From the NCBI GenBank assembly GCA_045541975.1, contig JAZQKB010000037.1:184665-248664 (forward strand): a stretch of 64,000 bases of DNA, read 5' to 3'. This document shows positions 14,528 to 22,326 of this stretch, piece after piece (the first letter of the stretch is position 1; each line of letters opens with the position of its first letter). This DNA comes from SIG452 sp045541975. Its GTDB lineage: Bacteria; Bacillota; Clostridia; UMGS1840. The translations under genes were made by a program, and so were the position numbers. Under the pieces are notes generated by a model. It saw nothing but the letters and a program-made list of their open reading frames with translations, made no database searches and had not been told where the DNA came from.

Positions 14528-15613
14528 ATGAAACGTATTGGAATTTTAACGGGCGGTGGAGACTGTCCCGGTTTAAACCCTGTCATTCGTGCAGTGGTAA
14601 AAACTGCGATTGAAAAATATGGTTTATCCGTGGTTGGTTTCAAAAACGGCTATAAAGGGTTGTATGAAAACCAGGCTGTGGAACTGACATTGGAAAATAC
14701 CACCGGTATTTTACACAGAGGCGGAACTATTTTATATAGCTCCAACAAAGATAATCTGTTTGACTATCTTGTTCCTGATGAAAACGGCAACATGGTAAAA
14801 AGAGACGTTTCTTACGTTGGCGTGGAAAACATCAAGAAAAACAATATTGATGCTATGATTATCATTGGTGGAGACGGCACCTTAACCAGTGGCCGTGATT
14901 TTGCAAGACTTGGCGTTCCGGTAATCGGGGTACCCAAAACGATTGATAATGACTTGTCTTCTACTGACACCACCTTCGGTTTTGATACTGCTGTAGGCGT
15001 TGCAGCCGAAGCGATTGATAGAATCCATACTACTGCGGAGTCTCATCACAGAATTATCACCGTGGAAATTATGGGAAGATACGCAGGCTTCTTAGGCTTG
15101 TCCGCAGGGATTGCAGGTGGTGCTGACGTTATCTTAATTCCCGAAATTTCCTATGATATCAACAAAGTGGCAGACCACATCAGAAAACGTATTGCTCAGG
15201 GCAAGGAATTTTCTGTGGTAGCTGTTTCGGAAGGTGCAAAATCCATTACCGGTGAAGTGGTAGTTCAGAAAGTGATTGAAAACAGCCCTGACCCGATTCG
15301 TTTGGGTGGTGTTGCACAGAAAGTGGCAGACGACTTGGAAGAAATGGTCGGCTTAGAAGCCCGTGCTACCATTTTAGGACATATTCAGAGAGGCGGCACT
15401 CCGTCCTCTGCTGACAGAATCCTTTCTACCCGCTATGGCGTAGCTGCTGTGGAACTTGCTATGGCAGGAAAATTTGGCAATATGGTTGCCTTAAAAGACA
15501 ATCAGATGACTTATGCTTCTTTAGAAGATGTGATCGGTGCTAACAAAGCTGTTGACCCCAACGGCGAACTCGTACAAGCTGCAAAAGCAATCGGAACTTG
15601 CTTCGGTGATTAA
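14528..15613 (+). CDS. pfkA: 6-phosphofructokinase, G104/K124 type
   Basis: A 361-residue phosphofructokinase A-family enzyme, longer than the usual 320. N-terminal GILTGGGDCPGLNPVIRA binds phosphoryl donor, and IIGGDGT and PKTIDNDLSSTDTTFG line the active site. The glycine in GGDGT (position 104 of the E. coli enzyme) argues for ATP, whereas the lysine in PKTIDND (position 124) is shared with pyrophosphate-using forms. This mixed G/K class is usually ATP-dependent. It is monocistronic, with its own promoter and a terminator at 15622. A second, shorter paralogue lies at 61121. Confidence 0.9.
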   Translation: MKRIGILTGGGDCPGLNPVIRAVVKTAIEKYGLSVVGFKNGYKGLYENQAVELTLENTTGILHRGGTILYSSNKDNLFDYLVPDENGNMVKRDVSYVGVENIKKNNIDAMIIIGGDGTLTSGRDFARLGVPVIGVPKTIDNDLSSTDTTFGFDTAVGVAAEAIDRIHTTAESHHRIITVEIMGRYAGFLGLSAGIAGGADVILIPEISYDINKVADHIRKRIAQGKEFSVVAVSEGAKSITGEVVVQKVIENSPDPIRLGGVAQKVADDLEEMVGLEARATILGHIQRGGTPSSADRILSTRYGVAAVELAMAGKFGNMVALKDNQMTYASLEDVIGANKAVDPNGELVQAAKAIGTCFGD

Positions 15614-15621
15614 TTTAAGTA

Positions 15622-15659
15622 AAAAGTGCAGATTTTATCAAAAAGTCTGCGCTTTTTTA
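15622..15659 (+). terminator. Intrinsic terminator of the first pfkA
   Basis: AAAAGTGCAGA pairs with TCTGCGCTTTT (one G-U) around a 13-base loop, ending in TTTTTT. It lies 10 bases before the next promoter. Confidence 0.85.
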
Positions 15660-15668
15660 TTTCTTTGT

Positions 15669-15697
15669 TTGACATCCAATCAACAATATGTTACAAT
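15669..15697 (+). promoter_or_regulatory. Sigma-A promoter of the MFS transporter gene
   Basis: Consensus TTGACA (15669-15674), a 17-base spacer and TACAAT (15692-15697), 33 bases before the ATG. Confidence 0.9.
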
Positions 15698-15730
15698 ATA
15701 TGTAATTTTAATTCAATAAAGAGGTATTCT

Positions 15731-16954
15731 ATGAATCAAACAAATCAGAAATTATCAGTTCGTTGGCTTTATATGATTGTTGGCGTAATTGCGATGCTGT
15801 TTGCCGGTGTGTTATATGCCTGGTCTATTTTAAAATCTCCGTTATCCACGGAATTTGGATGGGGAGCATCCGACCTTGCGCTTTGCTTTACCCTTGCAAT
15901 GACATTTTTCTGCGTAGGAGGACTTTTCGGGGCACGGTTATCGGCAAAAGCAGGGCATCAGATTGCTTTGCTGGTTTCAGGGATTCTCTCGGCGGCAGGC
16001 TTTTCGTTAACTGCAGCCCTTGGAAATGTTCCTGTCATTGTGCTCTACGGTACATACGGAGTTCTTGCCGGACTGGGTATCGGGATTGCTTATAATGTAG
16101 TGATTGCAACGGTAAGTGCCTGGTTTCCCGACAAAAAAGGATTATGCTCCGGTTGCCTGATGATGGGATTTGGTGCATCTGCTTTGGTCTTGGGCAATGT
16201 GGCAGACGCTATGTTTAAAAGTACCGTTGGCTGGCGTATGACCTATGTCATTGTCGGAGTTGCTATTTTTGTGATCATCGCTTTAGCAGGTTTTATTTTG
16301 AAAAAACCGTCTTCTGATACTGTTCTTCCTGCTCCGAAAGTAACAAAAAATTCAAATGTTGAAGAGTTCGATAAAAAAGACTACACATCCTTACAAATGT
16401 TAAAAAGACCGTCCTTCTGGATGGCATTCTTTGCCATTTCTTTCTTAGCTGCCGTAGGTAGTTCTGTGATTAGTTTTGCGAAAGATTTAGCATTATCTGT
16501 CAATGCACCTGAAGCCTTGGCAGTATCCTTGGTGGGTGTGTTATCGATATGTAACGGAATCGGACGAATCCTGACCGGTGCAATTTTTGATTCTATCGGT
16601 CGCCGTAAAACTATGATTTGTGCTAATATTCTTACCATCGGTGCAGCAGCTGTTACGCTGTTTGCCGTATCTGTAAATTCATTGTGGCTTTGTATTGTAG
16701 GTTTATGTCTGACAGGCTTGTCCTACGGTGCTTGTCCCACCATTACTGCTGCATGCACCTCTTCGTTCTACGGTATGAAGCATTTCCCCAACAATATGGC
16801 AATTATGACCTTTACCGTTATGGCAGGTTCTCTGATTGCTACCGCCTCTAACACCGTTTTGGAAGCAACCGGGAATTATTTTGCACCCTTTGTAATGCTG
16901 CTTGCCTTAACCTTTGTAGCGTTAGTATTAAATCTTTTTATTAAAAAACCGTAA
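15731..16954 (+). CDS. Major facilitator superfamily transporter, OxlT-like
   Basis: A 407-residue membrane protein with about 12 hydrophobic segments in two halves, split by a polar central loop near residues 195-225 (KKPSSDTVLP and following). The first segment, WLYMIVGVIAMLFAGVLYAW, and the following SILKSPLSTEFGW resemble the oxalate/formate antiporter (OxlT) branch, whose members exchange carboxylates. The conserved MFS loop motif appears as GRILTGAIFDSIGRRK after segment 8. The ATG at 15731 is used because the upstream frame crosses the promoter. It is monocistronic, with its own promoter and terminator. The substrate cannot be told; an organic acid is only a family-based guess. Confidence 0.8.
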   Translation: MNQTNQKLSVRWLYMIVGVIAMLFAGVLYAWSILKSPLSTEFGWGASDLALCFTLAMTFFCVGGLFGARLSAKAGHQIALLVSGILSAAGFSLTAALGNVPVIVLYGTYGVLAGLGIGIAYNVVIATVSAWFPDKKGLCSGCLMMGFGASALVLGNVADAMFKSTVGWRMTYVIVGVAIFVIIALAGFILKKPSSDTVLPAPKVTKNSNVEEFDKKDYTSLQMLKRPSFWMAFFAISFLAAVGSSVISFAKDLALSVNAPEALAVSLVGVLSICNGIGRILTGAIFDSIGRRKTMICANILTIGAAAVTLFAVSVNSLWLCIVGLCLTGLSYGACPTITAACTSSFYGMKHFPNNMAIMTFTVMAGSLIATASNTVLEATGNYFAPFVMLLALTFVALVLNLFIKKP

Positions 16955-16957
16955 TAT

Positions 16958-16998
16958 AAAATGCAGATTCTTTTGGAACAGAAGAATCTGCATTTTTT
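16958..16998 (+). terminator. Strong intrinsic terminator of the MFS gene
   Basis: AAAATGCAGATTCTT pairs perfectly with AAGAATCTGCATTTT around a 9-base loop, followed by further T residues. Confidence 0.92.
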
Positions 16999-17009
16999 AC
17001 TTTGGATAT

Positions 17010-17038
17010 TTGACATCACAGCCTTGCTATGGTAAAAT
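17010..17038 (+). promoter_or_regulatory. Sigma-A promoter upstream of the aldo/keto reductase
   Basis: TTGACA (17010-17015), a 17-base spacer and TAAAAT (17033-17038). The predicted start near 17045 leaves a long leader of about 220 bases before the ATG at 17268. Confidence 0.85.
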
Positions 17039-17108
17039 GAACATATAAATTTTTTATTTATTTTAATTTATATTGTTGTTCGATTTTTCTTGAAAGTAAG
17101 TAGCTTAT

Positions 17109-17180
17109 ATGAATATAGGTTTAATGTTTTATGGAGAAGGCGTAGAGAGTATTTACTCGTGTCAAGTCTATAAAATTTAA
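17109..17180 (+). CDS. Possible leader peptide in the aldo/keto reductase 5' UTR
   Basis: A 23-codon frame (begins MNIGLMFYGEG, ends SCQVYKI) lies within the roughly 220-base transcribed leader. No clear ribosome site precedes it and it matches nothing I recognise. The rest of the 313-bp gap (16955-17267) holds the terminator and promoter above and AT-rich DNA with no further gene. It may be chance. Confidence 0.15.
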   Translation: MNIGLMFYGEGVESIYSCQVYKI

Positions 17181-17267
17181 AAATTAGTTTGCCGATTTTA
17201 ACATTTTGTTTTAGGGTATTATATAAACAGATGAGTTTATTGGTATCGTTATGAAAGGAGAAATCAT

Positions 17268-18182
17268 ATGAAATATATTACCATTGGAAACAAGCTGAAA
17301 GCGTCTGCGGTGTCACTTGGCTGTATGCGAATGAGCGACCTGGATGAAAAACAGGTGGATGCTATCATGGATACTGCTTTAGAGCAGGGCATCAACTTTT
17401 TTGATCATGCAGATATTTACGGTGGCGGAAATTCGGAACGGTTTTTCGGTGACTATTTAAAACGAAATCCCGGTACTCGCGACAAGCTTTTGATTCAGAG
17501 TAAATGCTCCATTCACGACGGGCAGTTTGATTTTTCCAAAGAACATATTTTAAAATCGGTAGACGGAATTTTATCCCGTCTTGGTGTGGAGTATCTGGAT
17601 GTGTTATTGTTACACCGTCCGGACACTTTAATGGAGCCGGAAGAAGTGGCAGAAGCATTTCATCAGTTGGAAACCGCTGGAAAAGTCAAATATTTTGGGG
17701 TTTCCAATCAGAATATGATGCAGATGGAGCTGTTAAAAACTGCAGTAACTCAACCGCTTATTATTAATCAGTTGCAGTTTTCTGTGACCGAGGCAGGTCT
17801 TGTGACCTCCGGCATGAATGTGAATATGAAAAACCAAGAATCGGTCATGCATGACGGTTCCTTTTTGGAATATAGCCGTATCAAAAACATTACCATTCAG
17901 ACCTGGTCGCCCTTTCAGTTCGGATTCTTTGGCGGTAGCTTTATTGACCATGAAGATTTCCCCGAGCTAAATAAAAAACTGGCTGAAATTGCAGAAAAAT
18001 ACGGCATCACAAAAACCGGTGTTGCAGCTGCCTGGATTCTTCGTCATCCCGCCAATATGCAGTTAATTGCAGGCACGATGAATCCGTCCCGTCTTTGTGA
18101 AATTTCCAAAGCTGCAGATGTTACCTTAACCCGTTCGGAATGGTATGAGATTTACCGTGCTGCCGGACATACCCTTCCGTAA
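17268..18182 (+). CDS. Aldo/keto reductase, YdhF-like
   Basis: A 304-residue NADPH-dependent oxidoreductase of the aldo/keto reductase fold. The catalytic tetrad is visible as NFFDHADIYGGG (Asp, Tyr), QSKCSI (Lys) and DVLLLHRPD (His); FGVSN and the late IAGTMNPSRLCEI segment contact the cofactor. The sequence is closest to the YdhF group, whose physiological substrate is not settled. AAAGGAG lies before the ATG. It has its own promoter with a long leader, and the CCA transferase gene begins 32 bases after its stop, probably on the same transcript. Confidence 0.88.
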   Translation: MKYITIGNKLKASAVSLGCMRMSDLDEKQVDAIMDTALEQGINFFDHADIYGGGNSERFFGDYLKRNPGTRDKLLIQSKCSIHDGQFDFSKEHILKSVDGILSRLGVEYLDVLLLHRPDTLMEPEEVAEAFHQLETAGKVKYFGVSNQNMMQMELLKTAVTQPLIINQLQFSVTEAGLVTSGMNVNMKNQESVMHDGSFLEYSRIKNITIQTWSPFQFGFFGGSFIDHEDFPELNKKLAEIAEKYGITKTGVAAAWILRHPANMQLIAGTMNPSRLCEISKAADVTLTRSEWYEIYRAAGHTLP

Positions 18183-18214
18183 ATATCCTTGAGCCATAAG
18201 TGAGGAAAAAAGAA

Positions 18215-19549
18215 ATGATTTGTCTTCCCAATGAGGTAGAAACGCTATTAGAACAATTAAATCAAGCCGGTCATTCCGCCTATGTAGTAGGTGGCTGTGT
18301 TCGTGATAGCCTTTTGGGATTAACTCCCGGCGACTGGGATATTTGCACATCCGCTTTGCCGGAGGAAATGAAAGTATGCTTTTCAGAATATCATATGATA
18401 GAAACTGGTTTAAAACACGGAACACTCACAGTTCGTCTTAATAATCAGTCTTATGAAATCACCACTTTTCGTAAAGACGGTGATTATATTGATTGCCGTC
18501 ATCCGGAAAGTGTCAGCTTTGTGTCAGATATCAAAGAGGATCTTGCCAGACGCGATTTTACCGTTAATGCCATGGCGTATCATCCAAAGGAAGGCTTGAT
18601 TGATTACTACGAAGGTCAGAAAGATTTATCCAGCAAAATGATTCGATGTGTGGGGGATAGCGGAAAACGGTTTTCTGAAGATGCTCTCCGGATTATGAGA
18701 GGTCTTCGTTTTGCTTCAACCTACGGTTTTTCTATTGATTCTAAAACTGCAGATGCAATGGTTCACCAAAAGCATCTGCTACATAAAATTGCAGTGGAAC
18801 GCCTTTCTGTGGAATTAAAAAAATTGTTATTGGGAAATTTTTTGGAGAATGTTTTGCTAACATACCGTGATATATTTAGTGAAATCATTCCGGAATTTAC
18901 GGCCATGTTTGATTTGAACCAACAAAGTCCGCATCACCTCTATGACGTGTGGACACATACCGTAAAAAGTGTTGGCGAATCGGAAAAAGACATTTTTGTC
19001 CGCCTTGCTGTGTTATTTCACGATATCGGAAAACCGAAAACTTTTTTTGTCGACGACAACGGGGTAGGGCACTTTTATTCTCATGCAGCAGTTGGTTCTG
19101 ATATCACCAAACAAATTTTAAAACGGTTAAAATTTGATAATGAAACCGTGGATACCGTTACAAAATTGGTAAAATATCATGATGCTCAAATGGAAGCCAG
19201 CGAAAAATCGGTCAAGCGGTGGCTCAATAAAATTGGAGAAATTCAGTTTGAACGATTGCTTCTGGTAAAAGAAGCAGATGCTAAAACCACCTTACATGTT
19301 CAAGAAAAACTGACCAAGATATCAGAATTTCGAGCAGTTTTTCAAAAGGTTTTAAACGAGAAAGCTTGTTTTTCTTTAAAAGATTTAGCTGTTTCGGGAA
19401 GTGATTTAATTACACACGGTATTTCAGAAGGAAAACAGATTGGAATCATCTTGAAACAACTGCTTAATTTGGTGATTGACGGTGAAATCATCAATCAAAA
19501 GGACGAACTGTTATCCTATGTGGATGATGAATGTAAAAAAATGAGATAA
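18215..19549 (+). CDS. cca: CCA tRNA nucleotidyltransferase with HD domain
   Basis: A 444-residue class II nucleotidyltransferase that adds or repairs the 3' CCA of tRNA. The head domain has VVGGCVRDSLLG and the metal-binding GDWDICTSA; the RRDFTVNAMAY and RIMRGLRFAS segments follow. From about residue 250 an HD domain is present (VWTHTVKSV, LFHDIGKPKTF, YHDAQME), suggesting extra phosphohydrolase activity. The ATG at 18215 has GAGG 9 bases upstream; a GTG at 18200 would overlap that site. Whether it adds C, A or both cannot be judged here. Confidence 0.92.
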   Translation: MICLPNEVETLLEQLNQAGHSAYVVGGCVRDSLLGLTPGDWDICTSALPEEMKVCFSEYHMIETGLKHGTLTVRLNNQSYEITTFRKDGDYIDCRHPESVSFVSDIKEDLARRDFTVNAMAYHPKEGLIDYYEGQKDLSSKMIRCVGDSGKRFSEDALRIMRGLRFASTYGFSIDSKTADAMVHQKHLLHKIAVERLSVELKKLLLGNFLENVLLTYRDIFSEIIPEFTAMFDLNQQSPHHLYDVWTHTVKSVGESEKDIFVRLAVLFHDIGKPKTFFVDDNGVGHFYSHAAVGSDITKQILKRLKFDNETVDTVTKLVKYHDAQMEASEKSVKRWLNKIGEIQFERLLLVKEADAKTTLHVQEKLTKISEFRAVFQKVLNEKACFSLKDLAVSGSDLITHGISEGKQIGIILKQLLNLVIDGEIINQKDELLSYVDDECKKMR

Positions 19550-19564
19550 ATTTATGTTTTCATC

Positions 19565-19593
19565 TTGCCAAAGAATAAAAATTATAGTATAAT
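19565..19593 (+). promoter_or_regulatory. Sigma-A promoter of the dCMP deaminase gene
   Basis: TTGCCA (19565-19570), a 17-base spacer and a perfect TATAAT (19588-19593), 36 bases before the ATG. Confidence 0.85.
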
Positions 19594-19629
19594 ATACGAA
19601 AAATAATACAGTGATTGGGAGGGGTATCT

Positions 19630-20115
19630 ATGGAGAGAAAAGACAAACAGAATTATTATCTTGATATTGCGGAAGCAGTTGTTACAAGGGGAACTTGCTT
19701 AAGACGTAATTTCGGAGCAATTATTGTAAAAAATGATGAAATTATTTCCACAGGATATACCGGCGCTCCCAGAGGCAGAAAAAACTGTGCGGATTTGGGA
19801 AGTTGTGTCAGAGAAAATCTGAATGTGCCCAGAGGTCAGCGGTATGAGTTGTGCCGTTCGGTTCATGCTGAAGCAAACTGTATTATTAGTGCAAAACGGT
19901 CTGATATGATTGGTTCTACCATTTATTTGGTTGGAAAGGAAATGTCGGACGGCAGTTATGTGCAAAATGCGAATCCTTGTGCTATGTGTAAACGCCTCAT
20001 TATCAATGCAGGTATTGAATGGGTAATTGTAAGAAATACCAAAGATGATTTTACGACCGTTCATGTAAGAGACTGGATTTATAATGACGATACCTTAGGC
20101 AGCGGTTCTTATTAA
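19630..20115 (+). CDS. Deoxycytidylate (dCMP) deaminase family protein
   Basis: A 161-residue zinc deaminase of the ComEB/dCMP deaminase type, which turns dCMP into dUMP for thymidylate synthesis. The zinc motifs are SVHAEANCII (His and catalytic Glu) and NPCAMCKRLIINAG (two Cys); GYTGAPRGRKNC is the typical substrate-side loop. The ATG at 19630 follows GGGAGGGG; the upstream in-frame TTG overlaps that site. A consensus promoter lies just upstream, and pgi follows 31 bases after the stop. The protein is of normal length. Confidence 0.9.
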   Translation: MERKDKQNYYLDIAEAVVTRGTCLRRNFGAIIVKNDEIISTGYTGAPRGRKNCADLGSCVRENLNVPRGQRYELCRSVHAEANCIISAKRSDMIGSTIYLVGKEMSDGSYVQNANPCAMCKRLIINAGIEWVIVRNTKDDFTTVHVRDWIYNDDTLGSGSY

Positions 20116-20146
20116 ATCAACATAAAAATGGAAGGAAGTTACAACA

Positions 20147-21493
20147 ATGGGCAAGTTAACAGTTGATTTTTCAAAAACAAAAGGATTTATTGATGCCACT
20201 GAGTTTGATAAAATTTCTTATCAGGCGAAAGCGGCAATTGATTTATTACATCAGAAAAACGGCCCCGGAAATGATTTTTTAGGATGGCTGGATTTACCCC
20301 AAACCTATGATAAAGAAGAGTTTGCTCGCATTAAAGCTGCGGCGAAAAAAATCAAAGCGCAGTCTGATGCATTAATCACCATCGGTATTGGCGGATCATA
20401 CTTAGGTGCAAGAGCTGCTATCGAGTTTTTAAACGGTCCTTTATACAATGTGAAGACTAAAGAGTTTCCGCAGATTTTCTTTGCAGGCAACACCATCAGT
20501 TCCGAGTATCATAGCGATTTATTAGCATTAATGGAAGAAAAAGATTTCTCGATCAATGTTATTTCCAAATCCGGTACTACCACAGAGCCTGCTTTAGCAT
20601 TTCGTCTGTTTAAAAATCTGATGGAGAAAAAGTACGGCAAAGAAGGTGCCAGAGAACGTATTTATGTTACTACCGATGCTAATAAAGGTACCCTGCTTAA
20701 CTTAGCACGGGAAGAAGGGTATGAAACTTTTGTAGTGCCTGATGTGGTTGGCGGAAGATTTTCTGTTTTAACTGCGGTAGGTTTGTTACCCATTGCTTGT
20801 GCCGGTGCAGATCTGGATGCTTTAATGCAGGGTGCTTGTGACGCAATGAACGATTATAAGAGCACTAATATTAGCGAAAATGATTGTTTAAAATATGCAG
20901 TTGCCCGTAATCTGCTATACCTTAAGGGAAAAAATGTGGAAACATTAGTCTCCTATGAACCTGCTATGGTAATGTTCTCCGAGTGGTACAAACAGTTATT
21001 TGGCGAAAGCGAAGGAAAAGAACAAAAAGGCATTCTGCCCACATCCATGAATTTCTCCACTGATTTACATTCTTTAGGACAGTATGTGCAGGAAGGTTTA
21101 AGAAATCTGTTTGAAACCGTTATCACTGTGAAAAATCCCACAACTGATATCACCATCTCCGAAGACCCGGACAATGTGGACGGCCTTAATTTCTTAGCAG
21201 GAAAAACCGTAGATTTTGTAAATAAAAAAGCATTTTTAGGAACTTTAATGGCACACTATGATGGCGGTGTTCCCAATATTGTAATTTCCATGGATAAAAA
21301 AGATGAATACAATCTGGGATACTTATTCTATTTCTTTGAAAAAGCATGTGCAATTTCCGGTTATATGTTAGGTGTTAATCCCTTTGATCAGCCTGGGGTA
21401 GAAGTGTATAAGAAGAATATGTTTGCACTCCTTGGAAAAGACGGTTATCAGGATATGAAGGCCGAACTGGAAGACAGAATTAACTCCCTGTAA
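20147..21493 (+). CDS. pgi: Glucose-6-phosphate isomerase
   Basis: A 448-residue phosphoglucose isomerase of the short Gram-positive type, which interconverts glucose 6-phosphate and fructose 6-phosphate in glycolysis. Signatures are TIGIGGSYLGARAA, the phosphate-binding VISKSGTTTEPALAFR, and GGRFSVLTAVGLLP; PTSMNFSTDLHSLGQY carries the catalytic-region residues. AAGGAAG precedes the ATG. It follows the dCMP deaminase by 31 bases and no separate promoter is seen, so co-transcription is likely. No convincing terminator follows before the next promoter at 21532. Confidence 0.95.
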   Translation: MGKLTVDFSKTKGFIDATEFDKISYQAKAAIDLLHQKNGPGNDFLGWLDLPQTYDKEEFARIKAAAKKIKAQSDALITIGIGGSYLGARAAIEFLNGPLYNVKTKEFPQIFFAGNTISSEYHSDLLALMEEKDFSINVISKSGTTTEPALAFRLFKNLMEKKYGKEGARERIYVTTDANKGTLLNLAREEGYETFVVPDVVGGRFSVLTAVGLLPIACAGADLDALMQGACDAMNDYKSTNISENDCLKYAVARNLLYLKGKNVETLVSYEPAMVMFSEWYKQLFGESEGKEQKGILPTSMNFSTDLHSLGQYVQEGLRNLFETVITVKNPTTDITISEDPDNVDGLNFLAGKTVDFVNKKAFLGTLMAHYDGGVPNIVISMDKKDEYNLGYLFYFFEKACAISGYMLGVNPFDQPGVEVYKKNMFALLGKDGYQDMKAELEDRINSL

Positions 21494-21531
21494 GTGTAAC
21501 AAAAAAGTAACGAAATATTACGAAAAAATAC

Positions 21532-21560
21532 TTGCAATTTTTTCATAACCATGCTATACT
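21532..21560 (+). promoter_or_regulatory. Sigma-A promoter of the orphan P-loop gene
   Basis: TTGCAA (21532-21537), a 17-base spacer and TATACT (21555-21560). The transcript would begin near 21567 and carry a leader of about 130 bases. Confidence 0.82.
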
Positions 21561-21600
21561 TAAAATAAGAAAAAATAATTACATATTATTTTCTCTTTCA

Positions 21601-21679
21601 GATATTGTATTTTTTAAAATTTGATATGCAATATCAGGCAAAATAACTTAAGAAAGGGTTTTTAAGGGAAACCTTAAAA
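21601..21679 (+). other. Structured leader: two stem-loops before the P-loop gene
   Basis: GATATTG (21601-21607) pairs with CAATATC (21629-21635). TTTTAAGG (21660-21667) pairs with CCTTAAAA (21672-21679) around a GAAA tetraloop, ending 4 bases before the GAGG ribosome site. There is no T-run after either stem. They may influence translation or mRNA stability. Confidence 0.45.
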
Positions 21680-21696
21680 CGATGAGGATTTTCATT

Positions 21697-22110
21697 ATGA
21701 TTAAAGTGTTGATTGGACCGAAAGGAACCGGCAAATCCAAAACCTTAATTTCTTGGGTAGCTGAAGCGGTTGAAAACGAACATGGTCATGTTGTTTGTAT
21801 CGTGAAAGACGATCGTTATAACTTAAGCATTTCCCGTGATGCAAGATTAATCAATGCATCTGACTTTGAAATTAACGGTGCAGGAGAATTGTACGGATTC
21901 TTATGCGGCTTAATTTCTATGAACTTTGACGTAACTCATATTTTTATTGATAGCTTAACTACCATTATGAAATCTTCTGTTAAAGATGCTGATTTAGCAA
22001 TTCCGTACTTGGAAAAATTGTCTCAGCAGTTTAATATTAAATTCACAATTATGATTAGCGGTGACGAAGCTGAAGCTCAGGAATTAACCAAAAAATATAT
22101 TGTGAAATAA
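21697..22110 (+). CDS. Small P-loop ATPase of unknown function
   Basis: A 137-residue protein made of little more than a P-loop core: Walker A IGPKGTGKSKTLISW at residues 6-20 and a Walker B-like THIFIDSLTTI near residues 80-90. It has no signal peptide, membrane segment or second domain. I cannot assign a function; it resembles the small ATP-binding proteins that databases loosely tie to PilT or ParA. The ATG at 21697 is used because GAGG at 21684-21687 is 9 bases upstream; the ATG at 21682 is fused to that site. It is monocistronic, with a consensus promoter, structured leader and strong terminator, so it is independently controlled. Confidence 0.75.
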   Translation: MIKVLIGPKGTGKSKTLISWVAEAVENEHGHVVCIVKDDRYNLSISRDARLINASDFEINGAGELYGFLCGLISMNFDVTHIFIDSLTTIMKSSVKDADLAIPYLEKLSQQFNIKFTIMISGDEAEAQELTKKYIVK

Positions 22111-22128
22111 AACCTCTTTCTTGTATGA

Positions 22129-22161
22129 AAAAAGCTTGCTGCGTTTTGCAGCAAGCTTTTT
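22129..22161 (+). terminator. Intrinsic terminator of the P-loop gene
   Basis: AAAAAGCTTGCTGC pairs perfectly with GCAGCAAGCTTTTT around a GTTTT loop. Confidence 0.93.
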
Positions 22162-22226
22162 GTATTTATAACAAAGAAAATAGCTGTGCACGTAATGTTT
22201 AAGTAGTTTTAAAATTTACAGAAAAA

Positions 22227-22244
22227 TTGTTATTTTTTTAACTA
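22227..22244 (+). promoter_or_regulatory. Candidate Rex operator upstream of the acn-icd-rex operon
   Basis: TTGTTATTTTTTTAACTA fits the clostridial Rex consensus TTGTTAA-N4-TTAACAA at 12 of 14 defined positions. It lies 5 bases upstream of the -35 box, and rex itself is the third gene of the operon, so autoregulation by NADH/NAD+ ratio is plausible. Confidence 0.5.
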
Positions 22245-22249
22245 AAATG

Positions 22250-22278
22250 TTGCAATTAAAAATATTTTATGATAGAAT
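22250..22278 (+). promoter_or_regulatory. Sigma-A promoter of the acn-icd-rex operon
   Basis: TTGCAA (22250-22255), a 17-base spacer and TAGAAT (22273-22278), about 48 bases before the aconitase start. Confidence 0.75.
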
Positions 22279-22326
22279 AAGTTGTGATATATTTTTTTAT
22301 AAAGAAAGATGGATGAGGTAATCACA

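Noticed and set aside
14528..15613. Pyrophosphate-dependent phosphofructokinase
   Set aside because: The lysine in PKTIDND is shared with PPi enzymes, but GGDGT has glycine where PPi enzymes normally have aspartate.
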